From: FEN-1219 sp035548835
GTDB taxonomy: Bacteria; Pseudomonadota; Gammaproteobacteria; Steroidobacterales; Rariloculaceae
Reading direction: 5' to 3'
Length of the DNA stretch: 64,000 nt
Assembly (NCBI GenBank): GCA_035548835.1
Contig: DASZSB010000213.1
Coordinates: 1-64,000, forward strand
Shown: piece by piece, positions 35,107-44,112 of the stretch
How the letters are laid out: the number at the start of each line of letters is the position of its first letter
Position numbering within the stretch: the first letter of the stretch is position 1
The notes under the pieces: generated by a model
Seen by the model: only the letters and a program-made list of their open reading frames with translations
Databases searched by the model: none
Told to the model about the DNA's origin: nothing
Made by a program: the position numbers and the translations under genes

Positions 35107-35988
35107 ATGGTGCAGTCACCCGCTCCCTCGACACGCGAGCCGCAAACCGAAGCCCGCTGGGCACGCGTCGGCGTGAACCTGCATGGCGCCACGGCCCTCG
35201 TGACCGGCGCGTCGGATGGGCTCGGCCGGGAGGTGGCCCGCCAGCTGGGTGCGCTCGGCGCGCTCGTGATCGTGCACGGCCGAGACTCGCAACGCGGCGA
35301 GAACGTGGCTCGCGCCATTCGCGGGGCGGGCCCGGGCGATGCCGTCTTCTACGCCGCGGACTTCGCTTCCCTGGCAGAGGTCCGGGCCTTCGCGGAGCGC
35401 GTGCGCGCGAACCACCCGCGGCTGAATCTGCTCGTGAACAACGCCGCCGTCGTGAGCCCCGCCACGCGCCAGGTCAGCGAAGAAGGCTACGAGCTGGCGT
35501 TCGCGGTCAATTACCTCGCACCGCTGGTGCTCACGTACCGCCTGCTCCCGCTGCTGCAGGCCGGTGCGCCCGCGCGCATCGTCAACGTGGCGTCGATGGG
35601 CCAGGCGCCGCTTGATTTCGACGACCTGATGATGGAGCGGAGCTACGAGCCTTTCGATGCGTACCGTCGCAGCAAGCTCGCGCAGATCATGTTCACGTTC
35701 GATCTGGCGGCGGAACTCGACCCGCGCGTGATCACGGTGAACTGCCTGCATCCGGCGCGTGCCATGAACACCACGCGCGTCATCAGCGGCGGCTTTCAGC
35801 CCCTCAGTACGGTGGAGGAAGGCGCAGAGGCGACGATGCAGCTCGCCGTCGCGCCGGAGCTGCGCGGTATCAGCGGCCGTTACTACAGCGGGCTCGAACC
35901 GGCCACGGCCAACGCCCAGGCGTACGACGCGGCGGCGCGTCAGCGGTTGCGAGCGCTGAGCTTCGCGATGGTCGGGCTCGCCCGGTAG
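35107..35988 (+). CDS. Short-chain dehydrogenase/reductase
   Basis: The 293-residue SDR resembles retinol-dehydrogenase-like members: cofactor loop ATALVTGASDGLGREVARQLG, NNAAVVS, NVASMGQAPLDFDDLMM and catalytic YRRSKLAQIMFTFDLAAEL. About 20 residues precede the first strand. The ATG at 35107 lacks a strong ribosome site. The gene stands alone between the divergent transporter and the convergent RidA gene; substrate unknown. Confidence 0.85.
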   Translation: MVQSPAPSTREPQTEARWARVGVNLHGATALVTGASDGLGREVARQLGALGALVIVHGRDSQRGENVARAIRGAGPGDAVFYAADFASLAEVRAFAERVRANHPRLNLLVNNAAVVSPATRQVSEEGYELAFAVNYLAPLVLTYRLLPLLQAGAPARIVNVASMGQAPLDFDDLMMERSYEPFDAYRRSKLAQIMFTFDLAAELDPRVITVNCLHPARAMNTTRVISGGFQPLSTVEEGAEATMQLAVAPELRGISGRYYSGLEPATANAQAYDAAARQRLRALSFAMVGLAR

Positions 35989-35994
35989 CCCGGA

Positions 35995-36387
35995 CTAATC
36001 CTTCCCGACGTAGGCGTCCGCTTCGATCTCGACCAGCATGTCGGGCGAGATCAGCTTCGAGACCTCGACCATCGTCGTTACGGGCCGAATGTCTCCGAAG
36101 AACTCACCGTGCGCCTTGCCGGCTTCTTCCCAGCGACTGATGTCCGTGACGAACATCCGCGTACGCACCACGTCACTGAGACTGGCGCCGGCCTTCTCGA
36201 GCGCGTTCTGGATGTTGCGCAGACACTGACGCGTCTGCTCGGCGAGATCGCCGATACCCACGAGATTGCCGTCGGCGCCGCCGGCCGTGGTGCCGGAGAC
36301 GTGGACGTAAGACCCGACGCGCACCGCGCGCGAGTAGCCGACGATGGGCTCCCACTTGGAGCCCGACGAGAAGTTCTTGCGACTCAT
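35995..36387 (-). CDS. RidA/YjgF-family protein
   Basis: The 130-residue protein has the RidA fold features: YSRAVRVGSYVHVSGTTA, QTRQCLRNIQNALEKAGAS, VVRTRMFVTDISRWEEAG and a C-terminal LVEIEADAYVG. Archetypal RidA hydrolyses reactive enamine/imine intermediates; the key arginine lies in VVRTRMFV. The C-terminal LVEIEADA resembles RidA-like subgroup proteins with less certain activity. It is convergent with the SDR gene. Confidence 0.88.
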   Translation of the reverse strand: MSRKNFSSGSKWEPIVGYSRAVRVGSYVHVSGTTAGGADGNLVGIGDLAEQTRQCLRNIQNALEKAGASLSDVVRTRMFVTDISRWEEAGKAHGEFFGDIRPVTTMVEVSKLISPDMLVEIEADAYVGKD

Positions 36388-36455
36388 GGTCCCGCCTCGA
36401 TTTCAGGAGCGCGCATTCTACATGCCCGCGGTCCGCGGGCGCGCGCACCGCGACG

Positions 36456-37409
36456 CTACTGTGCCGCCGCGCGCAGTCGGGCGCGATTGGCCTCGAGCAG
36501 CTTGCGGACGCTCGTTGCAGGTCTGCCGGTCAGATCCGCGACGGCGGTGCTTGGCTCGCGAAGGAACGGCGAATCGAGCTCCTTCGCGAACGCAATCGTG
36601 CCGTTGATGGCCGCTTCCGCCATGCCCGCCGCCTGCAACTGGCGGCGGTATTCGTCCTCGGTCTGCACTACGAGCTCGACGTGCTTGCCGCTGATCTCGC
36701 TCGCGAGCGCTACGAGGTCCCGCGGCCCGACCGCATCGGGGCCCGTGATGTTGTAGGCCTTGTTGTCGTGACCGGGCGTCGTCAGGACGGCCGCTGCGGC
36801 CGCCGCGCAATCCTCACGCGTCACGTACGCAACGCGCGCATCGGGCGTGAACGTGACGAGCTTGCCTTCACGCACGATCTGCTCGGCCTGGTCCGGCAGG
36901 CCGTTCGCGTAGATCTGGTTACGCAGCAGCGTCCACGCGACACCGCTCTCCTGGAGCAGCAACTCGGTGCGTCGATGGTCGACACCGATCATCGAGGTCG
37001 TGTACCGATCGGCATTGACGTAGGACGTGTAGGCGATCTGCTTCACACCGACCTTGACCGCGGCATCGATTGCGGCCTTGTGCAGCTCCGGCCGGTTGCC
37101 GCCGCCGCCGTTCACGCTGATCAGCAGCAGGCGCGTGCCCCCCTGGAATGCCGCCTCGAGCGAATCCGGCTGAGAGAAGTCGCCGAACCGTACGCTCGCG
37201 CCACGCGACGCGTAGGCCTTCAGGGCGCCCGTATTCGGAGTGCGGCTCACCAGAATCAGATCCGCCGGCGCCACGCGACGCGCGAGCAACGCTTCGACCA
37301 CGAGACCGCCGAGCTGCCCCGATGCACCGGAGACGATGATCTTGTCCGCCGCCATCGCAAGCTGACTCAGGCCCAGCAACAGGACCCCGACGATGATTCG
37401 ACGCATCAT
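36456..37409 (-). CDS. NmrA-like NAD(P)-binding protein with a signal peptide
   Basis: The 317-residue protein is an atypical SDR of the NmrA/QOR2 type (IIVSGASGQLGGLVVEALLA, then VGVKQIAYTSYVNADRYTTS and LLRNQIYANGLPDQ). It opens with MRRIIVGVLLLGLSQLAMA followed by ADK, which reads as a cleavable signal peptide; family members are normally cytosolic. Its start overlaps the rluB stop by four bases, so it is probably translated with rluB. Whether it is exported with a cofactor is open. Confidence 0.8.
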   Translation of the reverse strand: MMRRIIVGVLLLGLSQLAMAADKIIVSGASGQLGGLVVEALLARRVAPADLILVSRTPNTGALKAYASRGASVRFGDFSQPDSLEAAFQGGTRLLLISVNGGGGNRPELHKAAIDAAVKVGVKQIAYTSYVNADRYTTSMIGVDHRRTELLLQESGVAWTLLRNQIYANGLPDQAEQIVREGKLVTFTPDARVAYVTREDCAAAAAAVLTTPGHDNKAYNITGPDAVGPRDLVALASEISGKHVELVVQTEDEYRRQLQAAGMAEAAINGTIAFAKELDSPFLREPSTAVADLTGRPATSVRKLLEANRARLRAAAQ

Positions 37410-38173
37410 GGTTGCCCCTTCTCTTTCGTTCTCTCCGCTCCTCCGCGGCCTTCGAGCCCGGCCACTGCGTACAACGCACGGGTTTCGGCGGGCGTCAGAG
37501 GCCGGCTGGCGCCACGGTACAGCTCGCCGAGCTCGACCGTATGGTAGCGAACCCGGATCACACGGCTCACGGCGAGGCCCACGGCCGCGAGCGCCGGACG
37601 CAGGTCGCGATGGCGGGTGTCGCGAAGCGTCACGCGGTACCACGCGTTGCTGCCGCTCGCGCCGCCGCCTTCGATCGTCGCAAACGCCGCGGTTCCCCCG
37701 TCGAGCTCGATCCCGTCCCTGAGCTGCTGGAGCTGCGCTTCGCTCGGCTCCCCAAGGAGCCGGACGGCGTACTCGCGTTCCACCGTGACGCTCGGGTGCG
37801 TGAGTTTCGCCGCCAGATCGCCGTCCGTGGTCAGCACGACGAGGCCCGAGGTATTGCGATCCATCGGGCTGACGTCGATCCACCGGCCCTGACGCGGCCG
37901 CGGCAGAGCCGGTGCAGCTTCCGCTTCGGGAGCGCCGCGCGTGGGGCCGGCCTTGTAGTACGCGAGGAAGTCGTGGCGCGGTCGCGCGAGCACGGCAGCC
38001 GTGAGCCGCACGGGCTTACCGTCGAGGCATACGCGCTCGCGGCCTTGCAGCTGCTGACCGAGCTTGGCGACCCTGCCATCGACCGTGATGCGGCCTTCGG
38101 CGACCCAGCGTTCGATCGAGCGGCGCGAGCCGATGCCGGCGTTCGCCAGAACCTTCTGAATGCGCTCCGGCAC
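37406..38173 (-). CDS. rluB: 23S rRNA pseudouridine synthase, RluB type
   Basis: The 255-residue enzyme has an S4 RNA-binding domain (PERIQKVLANAGIGSRRSIE) and an RsuA/RluB catalytic domain. The aspartate motif reads SPMDRNTSGLVVLTTDGDL where related enzymes have GRLDxNTxGLLL; the catalytic aspartate is kept. GTG at 38173 has AAGGT six bases upstream. The scpA-scpB-rluB order is widely conserved. RluB modifies U2605 of 23S rRNA in E. coli. Confidence 0.87.
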   Translation of the reverse strand: MPERIQKVLANAGIGSRRSIERWVAEGRITVDGRVAKLGQQLQGRERVCLDGKPVRLTAAVLARPRHDFLAYYKAGPTRGAPEAEAAPALPRPRQGRWIDVSPMDRNTSGLVVLTTDGDLAAKLTHPSVTVEREYAVRLLGEPSEAQLQQLRDGIELDGGTAAFATIEGGGASGSNAWYRVTLRDTRHRDLRPALAAVGLAVSRVIRVRYHTVELGELYRGASRPLTPAETRALYAVAGLEGRGGAERTKEKGQP

Positions 38174-38183
38174 GTGCGGACCT

Positions 38184-38969
38184 TCAGGCTTCGCGCGCCT
38201 CGGCGTCGGCGTCGATGAGGTCCGGGCCCTCGAGCTCCGAGTCGTCGTCCCCTTCCTCCTCGGCGTCGAACATGTGCTCGACGGCGGCACTCGCCGCGTC
38301 GTCGGCCTCTGCATGCGCTTCAGCGGCGGGCGGCGTAGTTTCGATCAGCGCTTCCGGCGCGGCGTCTACCGCCGGCTCTCCCGTTTCCGCTTCCGCCTGC
38401 AGCGTGTCGACGAGGTCCGTCTGCGGGCTGAGCTCCGGCAGGCCGTCCTTGATCTCGGCCAATGGCGGCAGATCCTCGAGCTTCTTCAAGCCGAAGTAAT
38501 CGAGGAACTCTTTCGTGGTGCCGAACATCGCAGGTTTGCCGGGCACGTCGCGGTGGCCCACGACGCGTACCCAGTTGCGTTCGAGCAGCGTGCGGATGAT
38601 GTTAGTGCTGACCACCACACCGCGCACCTCTTCGATTTCCGCGCGTGTGATGGGTTGACGGTAGGCAATCAGCGCCAGCGTCTCGAGCAGCGCGCGCGTG
38701 TAACGCGGTGCACGCTCTTCCCACAGCGGCTGAAGCCAATCGGTCATGGTGCGTTTCACCTGGATCCGATAGCCCGTCGCGACTTCCTTGAGCTCCACGC
38801 CGCGGCCCTGATAGTCCGCTGCCAGGGCGTCGAGCACCCGCTTCATCGTGGCGCGATCGGGCGCAGAGCCTCGCGCGGCGAAGAGCTCCGACAGCCGGTC
38901 GAGCGTGAGGGGGCGGCCCGCAGCGAACAGTGCCGCTTCGACTACGTGCTTGATCTCGTTTTCATCCAT
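38184..38969 (-). CDS. scpB: Segregation and condensation protein B
   Basis: ScpB dimers bind the ScpA kleisin in the SMC condensin complex. The 261-residue product has the two winged-helix domains (HVVEAALFAAGRPLTLDRLS, then ALLETLALIAYRQPITRAEI and GRAMFG-like PGKPAMFGTTKEFLDYFGL) and an acidic low-complexity tail of about 75 residues. Its start overlaps scpA by eight bases. Confidence 0.94.
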   Translation of the reverse strand: MDENEIKHVVEAALFAAGRPLTLDRLSELFAARGSAPDRATMKRVLDALAADYQGRGVELKEVATGYRIQVKRTMTDWLQPLWEERAPRYTRALLETLALIAYRQPITRAEIEEVRGVVVSTNIIRTLLERNWVRVVGHRDVPGKPAMFGTTKEFLDYFGLKKLEDLPPLAEIKDGLPELSPQTDLVDTLQAEAETGEPAVDAAPEALIETTPPAAEAHAEADDAASAAVEHMFDAEEEGDDDSELEGPDLIDADAEAREA

Positions 38970-39900
38970 TGTACTGGTCGTCCGTTCCGCTGCTTTGCAC
39001 TCGATCTTCGGTCAGCTCATCGGGGCCGGGGGCCGCTTGTGCCGCGCGGATATGGATTGGGCCGAACGCTTCGGTCTGCACGACATCGACGAGTGTCTCT
39101 TTGATGAGCTCGAGGATCGCGAGGAAGGTGACAGTGACGCCGATGCGCCCTTCGCGAGGATCGAACAGACGTGCGAAATCGACGTAACGCTCCGTCTGCA
39201 GCGTGACCAGGATGTTCGACATCCGTTCACGCACCGACAGCGGCTCGCGACGCACGTGGTGGTGCGCGAACATCGTCGAACGCTCGAGCGCGTCCTTGAA
39301 TACGAGCAGCAGCTCCTTCAACGTGATGTCCGGCAACTTGGTTACCACCGGACGCTCGGTGATTTCCGCGCTGGTCTGCAGCACGTCCCGCTCCAGCCGC
39401 TCGAGGGCATCGAGGTCGGCCGCGGCCCTCTTGAAGCGCTCGTACTCCTGCAGTCGTCGGACGAGCTCGGCTCTTGGATCGTCTTCCTCTTCCTCGCCAT
39501 CCGCCGTGCGCGGCAGCAGCATGCGCGACTTGATCTCGGCCAACGTCGCGGCCATCACGAGGTACTCCCCCGCGAGCTCGAACTGCATTTCCTTCATGAG
39601 CTCGATGTATTGAACGTACTGGCGCGAAATCTCGGCGATCGGGATATCGAGGATGTCGAGGTTCTGCCGCCGGATCAGGTACAGCAGCAGGTCGAGCGGG
39701 CCTTCGAACGCTTCGAGGAACACCGACAGCGCGTACGGTGGGATGTACAGATCGCGCGGCAGCTCCGTGATCGGTTCTCCCTCCACGACGGCGAACGGCA
39801 TCTCGCCCTGCGTCGGCGGACCGGCGTCGGGAGTCACGAGCGGTGTCTGCGGCACCAAGCGCAGGTTGGGCTTGGCCGGTTTGGCGGCTTCTTCGGTCAA
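38962..39900 (-). CDS. scpA: Segregation and condensation protein A (kleisin)
   Basis: ScpA bridges the SMC heads and binds ScpB. The 312-residue product has FEGPLDLLLYLIRRQNLDIL and the AEISRQYVQYIELMKEM helix typical of the family, plus a C-terminal winged helix. The start is the TTG at 39900 with AGGA ten bases upstream; an internal ATG 34 residues later is the alternative. It directly abuts the M50 protease gene, whose stop begins at the next base. Confidence 0.92.
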   Translation of the reverse strand: MTEEAAKPAKPNLRLVPQTPLVTPDAGPPTQGEMPFAVVEGEPITELPRDLYIPPYALSVFLEAFEGPLDLLLYLIRRQNLDILDIPIAEISRQYVQYIELMKEMQFELAGEYLVMAATLAEIKSRMLLPRTADGEEEEDDPRAELVRRLQEYERFKRAAADLDALERLERDVLQTSAEITERPVVTKLPDITLKELLLVFKDALERSTMFAHHHVRREPLSVRERMSNILVTLQTERYVDFARLFDPREGRIGVTVTFLAILELIKETLVDVVQTEAFGPIHIRAAQAAPGPDELTEDRVQSSGTDDQYNG

Positions 39901-40578
39901 CTAACGGAATCCTGCGGCAGCAAAGAAGAAATCGACGAAGAGCCGGACGAACGGCTCCATGACGTTCCAGAGCACCGGCACCGGGCCGAGCATCAGCAAC
40001 AGCACGATGATAATGCCAAAGGGTTCGATTCGGTCCAGAACGTCCGATGCGCTGCGGGGCAGCAGCCCCGACAGCACCCGACCCCCGTCGAGCGGAGGGA
40101 TAGGAACGAGGTTAAAAACCATCAGCAAGACGTTGAAGCGTATTCCGAATGCGCAGACGTTCAGTAACCAGTCCGTGGCCAGCTGAAAGTCAGGCAGCAG
40201 CCTTCCGAACAGGATCGCAAGCAGCGTCCAGGTCGTGGCCATCACGAGATTCGCGCCTGGTCCCGCAGCCGCGACCAGGACCATGTCGCGTTTCGCATGC
40301 CGCAGATTCCGAAAGGCTACCGGTACCGGCTTGGCCCAGCCGAACGCCGAAGCGCCGTGGCTGAGCCAGAGCATGGCCAACGGGACGACCACGGTTCCGA
40401 GCGGATCGACGTGCTTCAGCGGATTCAGGGACAGGCGGCCCAGCATGAACGCGGTCGGGTCCCCGAGTTTTCGCGCGGCCCAGCCGTGAGCCACCTCGTG
40501 CATCGTGATCGCAAAGATGCCCGGTATCGCGACTACGGAGACGATCTGGAGAAGCTGGGAGAGATCGAATGCTGACAT
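39901..40578 (-). CDS. M50-family site-2 protease
   Basis: The 225-residue membrane protein has the zinc motif HEVAH in AITMHEVAHGWAARKLGD, LSLNPLKHVDPLGTVVVPL and the third ligand motif NLVPIPPLDGGRVL. There are about six hydrophobic segments and no PDZ domain, so this is the short S2P type often found beside scpA, not the RseP type. The substrate is unknown. Confidence 0.9.
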   Translation of the reverse strand: MSAFDLSQLLQIVSVVAIPGIFAITMHEVAHGWAARKLGDPTAFMLGRLSLNPLKHVDPLGTVVVPLAMLWLSHGASAFGWAKPVPVAFRNLRHAKRDMVLVAAAGPGANLVMATTWTLLAILFGRLLPDFQLATDWLLNVCAFGIRFNVLLMVFNLVPIPPLDGGRVLSGLLPRSASDVLDRIEPFGIIIVLLLMLGPVPVLWNVMEPFVRLFVDFFFAAAGFR

Positions 40579-40608
40579 CGACGCATTATACGCGCCTCGC
40601 GATGGCGA

Positions 40609-41232
40609 TCAGCCTTCGAATGCCGACACGTCGCCCTTGCCCCTGCGAACGATGATCACGTCCTCGCCGCTCAGGTCCAGAACGGAGGTGGGCTCTGCGC
40701 CGCAATGCCCGCCGTCGATGATCGCGTCGATGTGATGCTCCAGGCGGTCCCGGATGTCTTCGGGATCGGTCAATGGAAACGCGTCGCCGGGCAGCAGCAG
40801 CGTCGAACTCATCAACGGTTCGCCCAGCGCGCCCAACAGCATCTGCGCGATCTCGTTGTCGGGCACACGGATACCGATCGAGCGCCGCTTGGGGTCCTGG
40901 AGCCTCTTCGGCAGCTCGTGCGTAGCCGTCAGCACGAAGGTATACGGCCCGGGGGTCAGGGATCTGAGCAGCCGGTAGGCCCGGTTGTCGACGCGAGCAT
41001 AGGTGGCAATGTCCGAGAGATCACGACAGGCCAACGTGAAGTCGTGATCCCTCTCGATGCCCCGGAGGCGGCGTACCCGCTCGAGGGCGCCCTTGTCCCC
41101 GAGGCTCCAACCCAGGGCATAGCTCGAGTCCGTGGGATACACCACGACGCCGCCGCCACGCACGATTTCGGCCGCCCGGTTCAGCAGACGCAGCTGCGGA
41201 TTGACAGGATGGACTCTGAAGTACTGGCTCAC
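40609..41232 (-). CDS. yciO: YciO-type Sua5/YrdC-domain protein
   Basis: The 207-residue protein aligns along its length with my memory of E. coli YciO: RAAEIVRGGGVVVYPTDSSY, RGIERDHDFTLACRDLSDI, TPGPYTFVLTAT and SIGIRVPDN. YrdC-fold relatives make threonylcarbamoyl-AMP for tRNA t6A; YciO is reported to be a weaker relative whose main role is less clear. It is divergent from yciB across 77 bases. Confidence 0.9.
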   Translation of the reverse strand: MSQYFRVHPVNPQLRLLNRAAEIVRGGGVVVYPTDSSYALGWSLGDKGALERVRRLRGIERDHDFTLACRDLSDIATYARVDNRAYRLLRSLTPGPYTFVLTATHELPKRLQDPKRRSIGIRVPDNEIAQMLLGALGEPLMSSTLLLPGDAFPLTDPEDIRDRLEHHIDAIIDGGHCGAEPTSVLDLSGEDVIIVRRGKGDVSAFEG

Positions 41233-41309
41233 ATCCGCATTCTACGTGTCGTTTGGGACACCAGGCCAAGGGGGGTAAGATGCTTCCAAGGCCATAACAT
41301 CCCCTGATC

Positions 41310-41855
41310 ATGCAGTTATTGTTCGACTTTTTCCCTTTGATCGTGTTTTTCGTCGCCTACCGTCTCTTCGACGTCTACGTGGCGACCGCCGCGATCATGA
41401 TCGCCATGGCTGTCCAAGTGGCCTACCAATGGGTGCGCCACCGCAAAGTGAACACCATGCTGCTCGTGTCGGCACTGCTGGTGGCCATCTTCGGCGGCAT
41501 AACGTTGATGCTGCGAAATCCATTGTTTATTCAATGGAAGGTGACCGTCGTGAACTGGCTGTTCGCGCTGGCGTTCCTCGGCAGCCAGATTTTTAGCGAG
41601 AAGACCCTGACGCAGAGGGTCATGGGACACGCCATCGAGCTCGAACCGGCGTTGTGGCGGCAACTCAACACGATCTGGGTACTCAATTTCGCAGTGATCG
41701 GCGCGCTCAACCTGTTCGTCATGTACAACTACGACGAAGCGACCTGGGTGTACTTCAAGTCCTGGGGGATGATCGGGCTGTCTTTGATCACGGCGCTGGG
41801 TCAGGCAATCTGGATCTCTGCGCGGACGTCGCAGCAGAGCACTGAGAAGGACTGA
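41310..41855 (+). CDS. yciB: Inner-membrane septation protein YciB (IspA)
   Basis: The 181-residue protein has about five membrane helices and family hallmarks: LLFDFFPLIVFFVAYRLFDV, PLFIQWKVTVVNWLFALAFL and LNFAVIGALNLFVMYN. It supports envelope integrity and cell division in E. coli. It is the first gene of a plus-strand yciB-yciI-bolA set that continues into the parvulin lipoprotein. Confidence 0.94.
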   Translation: MQLLFDFFPLIVFFVAYRLFDVYVATAAIMIAMAVQVAYQWVRHRKVNTMLLVSALLVAIFGGITLMLRNPLFIQWKVTVVNWLFALAFLGSQIFSEKTLTQRVMGHAIELEPALWRQLNTIWVLNFAVIGALNLFVMYNYDEATWVYFKSWGMIGLSLITALGQAIWISARTSQQSTEKD

Positions 41856-41862
41856 CAGCGAC

Positions 41863-42162
41863 GTGCTCTACGCGTTCATTGCTCACGATGCGGCTGGTAG
41901 CGGCGCGATTCGTCCGAAGGTGCGGCCGCACCATCTCGCCTACCTGCAACCGTTGCTCGATCAGGGTCGCGTGGTCTTCGCCGGGCCGCACCCGGCGATC
42001 GACAGTCCCGACCCCGGACCTGCGGGCTACACCGGCAGTCTCATCATCGCGGAGTTCGAGTCCCTTGCTGCCGCCAGAGCATGGTCTGCCCAAGATCCCT
42101 ATGTGCTCGAAGGCGTGTTCGGCGACGTGGATATAAAGCCCATTCTGCAGGTGCGCCCATGA
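41863..42162 (+). CDS. yciI: YciI-family protein
   Basis: This 99-residue ferredoxin-like-fold protein has YAFIAHDAAGSGAIRPKVRP with the conserved HD pair, HHLAYLQPLLDQGRVVFAGP and DPYVLEGVFGDVDIKPI. GTG start at 41863. yciB-yciI adjacency is common in proteobacteria. The activity is uncertain; its stop overlaps the BolA start (ATGA). Confidence 0.87.
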   Translation: MLYAFIAHDAAGSGAIRPKVRPHHLAYLQPLLDQGRVVFAGPHPAIDSPDPGPAGYTGSLIIAEFESLAAARAWSAQDPYVLEGVFGDVDIKPILQVRP

Positions 42163-42431
42163 CTGCCGAGCGCATTGCGCTGATTCGTCAGCGCCTCCAG
42201 GACACCTTTGCGCCGGAAGCGCTCGAGATCATCGACGACAGTCACAAACACGCCGGACACGCCGGCGCGCGAGATGGCCGTGGTCACTTTCGTGTTCGAA
42301 TCGTTTCCAGGCGATTCGCCGGCACGAAGACATTGGAGCGACATCGGATGGTCTATGCTGCGCTCGGCCCTCTGATGCAGACCGACATTCACGCCTTGAG
42401 CGTTGACGCGCAGAGTCCGGATGACCAGTAG
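42159..42431 (+). CDS. bolA: BolA-family protein
   Basis: The 90-residue protein has IRQRLQDTFAPEALEIIDDS, HAGHAGARDGRGHFRVRIVS with the conserved glycines and histidines, and RHRMVYAALGPLMQTDIHAL. BolA proteins pair with monothiol glutaredoxins to bind iron-sulfur clusters and may also act in regulation. It is translationally coupled to yciI. Confidence 0.92.
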   Translation: MTAERIALIRQRLQDTFAPEALEIIDDSHKHAGHAGARDGRGHFRVRIVSRRFAGTKTLERHRMVYAALGPLMQTDIHALSVDAQSPDDQ

Positions 42432-42456
42432 AGCACACAGCCCGTGGATTGCCGCC

Positions 42457-43290
42457 ATGATCAACAAGCCTCTGATGTCAGCGATGGTCGTCGTCGGTGC
42501 TTTGGGCATCGGGGCGTGCTCGCAAAGCGATAAAGCCGCGTCTGGCGAGAGCCCGCTTGGGCCCGGCCATGTGGCTACGGTGAACGGCAAACCCGTTCCC
42601 GAATCGGTGCTGCGCGTGTATGCGCTCGCCTCGACTCGCAAGAACTTCGATGACCTTTCCGCTCAGGAGCGCGGCAAGCTCCTGGACGACCTGATCGGCG
42701 TGGAACTACTCAGTCAGCAAGCAGACAAGGATGGCGTGACCAGCTCCCGCACATTGGCGGCTCAGATCGAGCTGCAACGCCTGCAGCTCGTCGGGAGAGC
42801 GATGGCCACCAGCTACCTCGAGAAGAATCCGGCCACGGAGGCCGAGATACAGAAGGTCTACGAGGAAAACCTGCCCCGCATGACGGCTCAGCAGTACAAG
42901 ACGCGGCATATCCTCGTCGACACGAAAGAAGAAGCCGAGCAGGTCATCGCCCAGTTGCATGCGGGCAAGCAGTTCTCGGACCTGGCGAAGGAGCGTGCCA
43001 GCGGCAAGACCGGCCCCAACGGTGGCGACCTGCCATGGTTCACGGCGGAGTCGATGACACCACAAATCGTTGCCGCAGTGAGCGCCATGAAGGTTGGCTC
43101 GTACTCGCAGGAACCGGTTCAGACGGAGTTCGGATACCACGTGCTGATACTGGACGACACCCGCAAGGGTGAGGCGCCTACGTTGGACGCAATCCGAAAG
43201 GATCTGACGGGTGCGGTCGAGCGGAAGAAGCTGGACGATTACATCAAGTCGTTGCGCGCGAGAGCCAAAGTATCCCTCGACGCGCAGTAG
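42457..43290 (+). CDS. Parvulin-type peptidyl-prolyl isomerase lipoprotein
   Basis: The 277-residue protein has a lipoprotein signal (VVVGALGIGAC, with Cys23 as the likely lipidation site), a SurA/PrsA-like helical N-domain (VNGKPVPESVLRVYALA) and one parvulin domain (TRHILVDTKEEAEQVIAQL, GPNGGDLPWF, TEFGYHVLILDD). It should help outer-membrane or secreted proteins fold. Starts at 42403 or 42421 would place extra residues before the signal, so the ATG at 42457 is preferred. It directly abuts the convergent DUF6502-like gene. Confidence 0.85.
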   Translation: MINKPLMSAMVVVGALGIGACSQSDKAASGESPLGPGHVATVNGKPVPESVLRVYALASTRKNFDDLSAQERGKLLDDLIGVELLSQQADKDGVTSSRTLAAQIELQRLQLVGRAMATSYLEKNPATEAEIQKVYEENLPRMTAQQYKTRHILVDTKEEAEQVIAQLHAGKQFSDLAKERASGKTGPNGGDLPWFTAESMTPQIVAAVSAMKVGSYSQEPVQTEFGYHVLILDDTRKGEAPTLDAIRKDLTGAVERKKLDDYIKSLRARAKVSLDAQ

Positions 43291-44112
43291 TCACTCGTCC
43301 GAGACGAAGTGGTAGATGCCCACGCCGGTCTTCACGCGCTTGCTGGAACGACTCCTAATCGTTTCCTTGCTATCTTGTGCCGAGAGCCAGTTATCTAGCT
43401 CGTTCAAGAGCTGAGGTCCCTTTGCCCGTATCAACGCATTGAAGGCAGGGATGAGGTCCTCTCGCAACCCATTGTCGGCAAAGACGATTCGTTCGAATCT
43501 GCCTAAGCCTGGTCGTTTGTCCATGTTGTATTCGTACGTGTTTATGAAGTCGCGTACCACTTCGCCGAATCGCTCAAGTGCGTTGGGGTCGAAGTCCCGC
43601 GTGATGTACGCGCGAGCCAGAACTTTGAATGATCCGCTGGCGAGTCGTTCGACTGCACCGACGCGGAGCAGTTCGTCCAACATGGCTCGAGGAGCCATGT
43701 CACCGCTATGTTTGCGGACCAGGTTGGCGAAGCTTGCGGCTCCAGGAGCATCGAATGGGAGATCCAAGGGCATACCATACGGACCAGTGAACTCTGGGTC
43801 CGTGTGCCACCCGTCCAGCACCCGGATTACACGATTTAGGTTGGCGGGGAAATCGAGTTCTGCGCCGCTTTCGAGCAGTGCCTCCTGCTTCGCTACCTCT
43901 TTGCGTGTCAGGCCCGTCAAGATAGCGATGCGAGATTGCGAAACTTTGCGCTCTGGGAGTGTGAAGTCTTTCGCAGCTACTTCGACAAAGACGGTCTTCA
44001 GAACCTCCGCGAGCTCCCCGAAAGAGATTCCATGACGGATTAGGATTCTCACTAGAGGCCGGAGAATCTTGCGATACGCAGCGAGAAGGCCTGGGCGTAC
44101 GGTGGCGGTCAT
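43291..44112 (-). CDS. DUF6502-like protein, copy 1
   Basis: This 273-residue soluble protein has an N-terminal segment LRPLVRILIRHGISFGELAE followed by a probable helix-turn-helix (SQSRIAILTGLTRKEVAKQE) and a C-terminal GVGIYHF motif shared with its paralogue at 45442-46335. I recall this family as DUF6502 from memory. The DNA-binding role is inferred from the helix-turn-helix-like region only. It lies downstream of, and on the same strand as, the octapeptide-repeat gene, 166 bases apart. Base composition looks less GC-rich than the neighbours, which suggests acquisition. Confidence 0.72.
   Translation of the reverse strand: MTATVRPGLLAAYRKILRPLVRILIRHGISFGELAEVLKTVFVEVAAKDFTLPERKVSQSRIAILTGLTRKEVAKQEALLESGAELDFPANLNRVIRVLDGWHTDPEFTGPYGMPLDLPFDAPGAASFANLVRKHSGDMAPRAMLDELLRVGAVERLASGSFKVLARAYITRDFDPNALERFGEVVRDFINTYEYNMDKRPGLGRFERIVFADNGLREDLIPAFNALIRAKGPQLLNELDNWLSAQDSKETIRSRSSKRVKTGVGIYHFVSDE

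Noticed and set aside
39901..40578. RseP assignment for the M50 protease
   Set aside because: The protein is short and has no PDZ domain. It fits the small S2P group linked to scpA.
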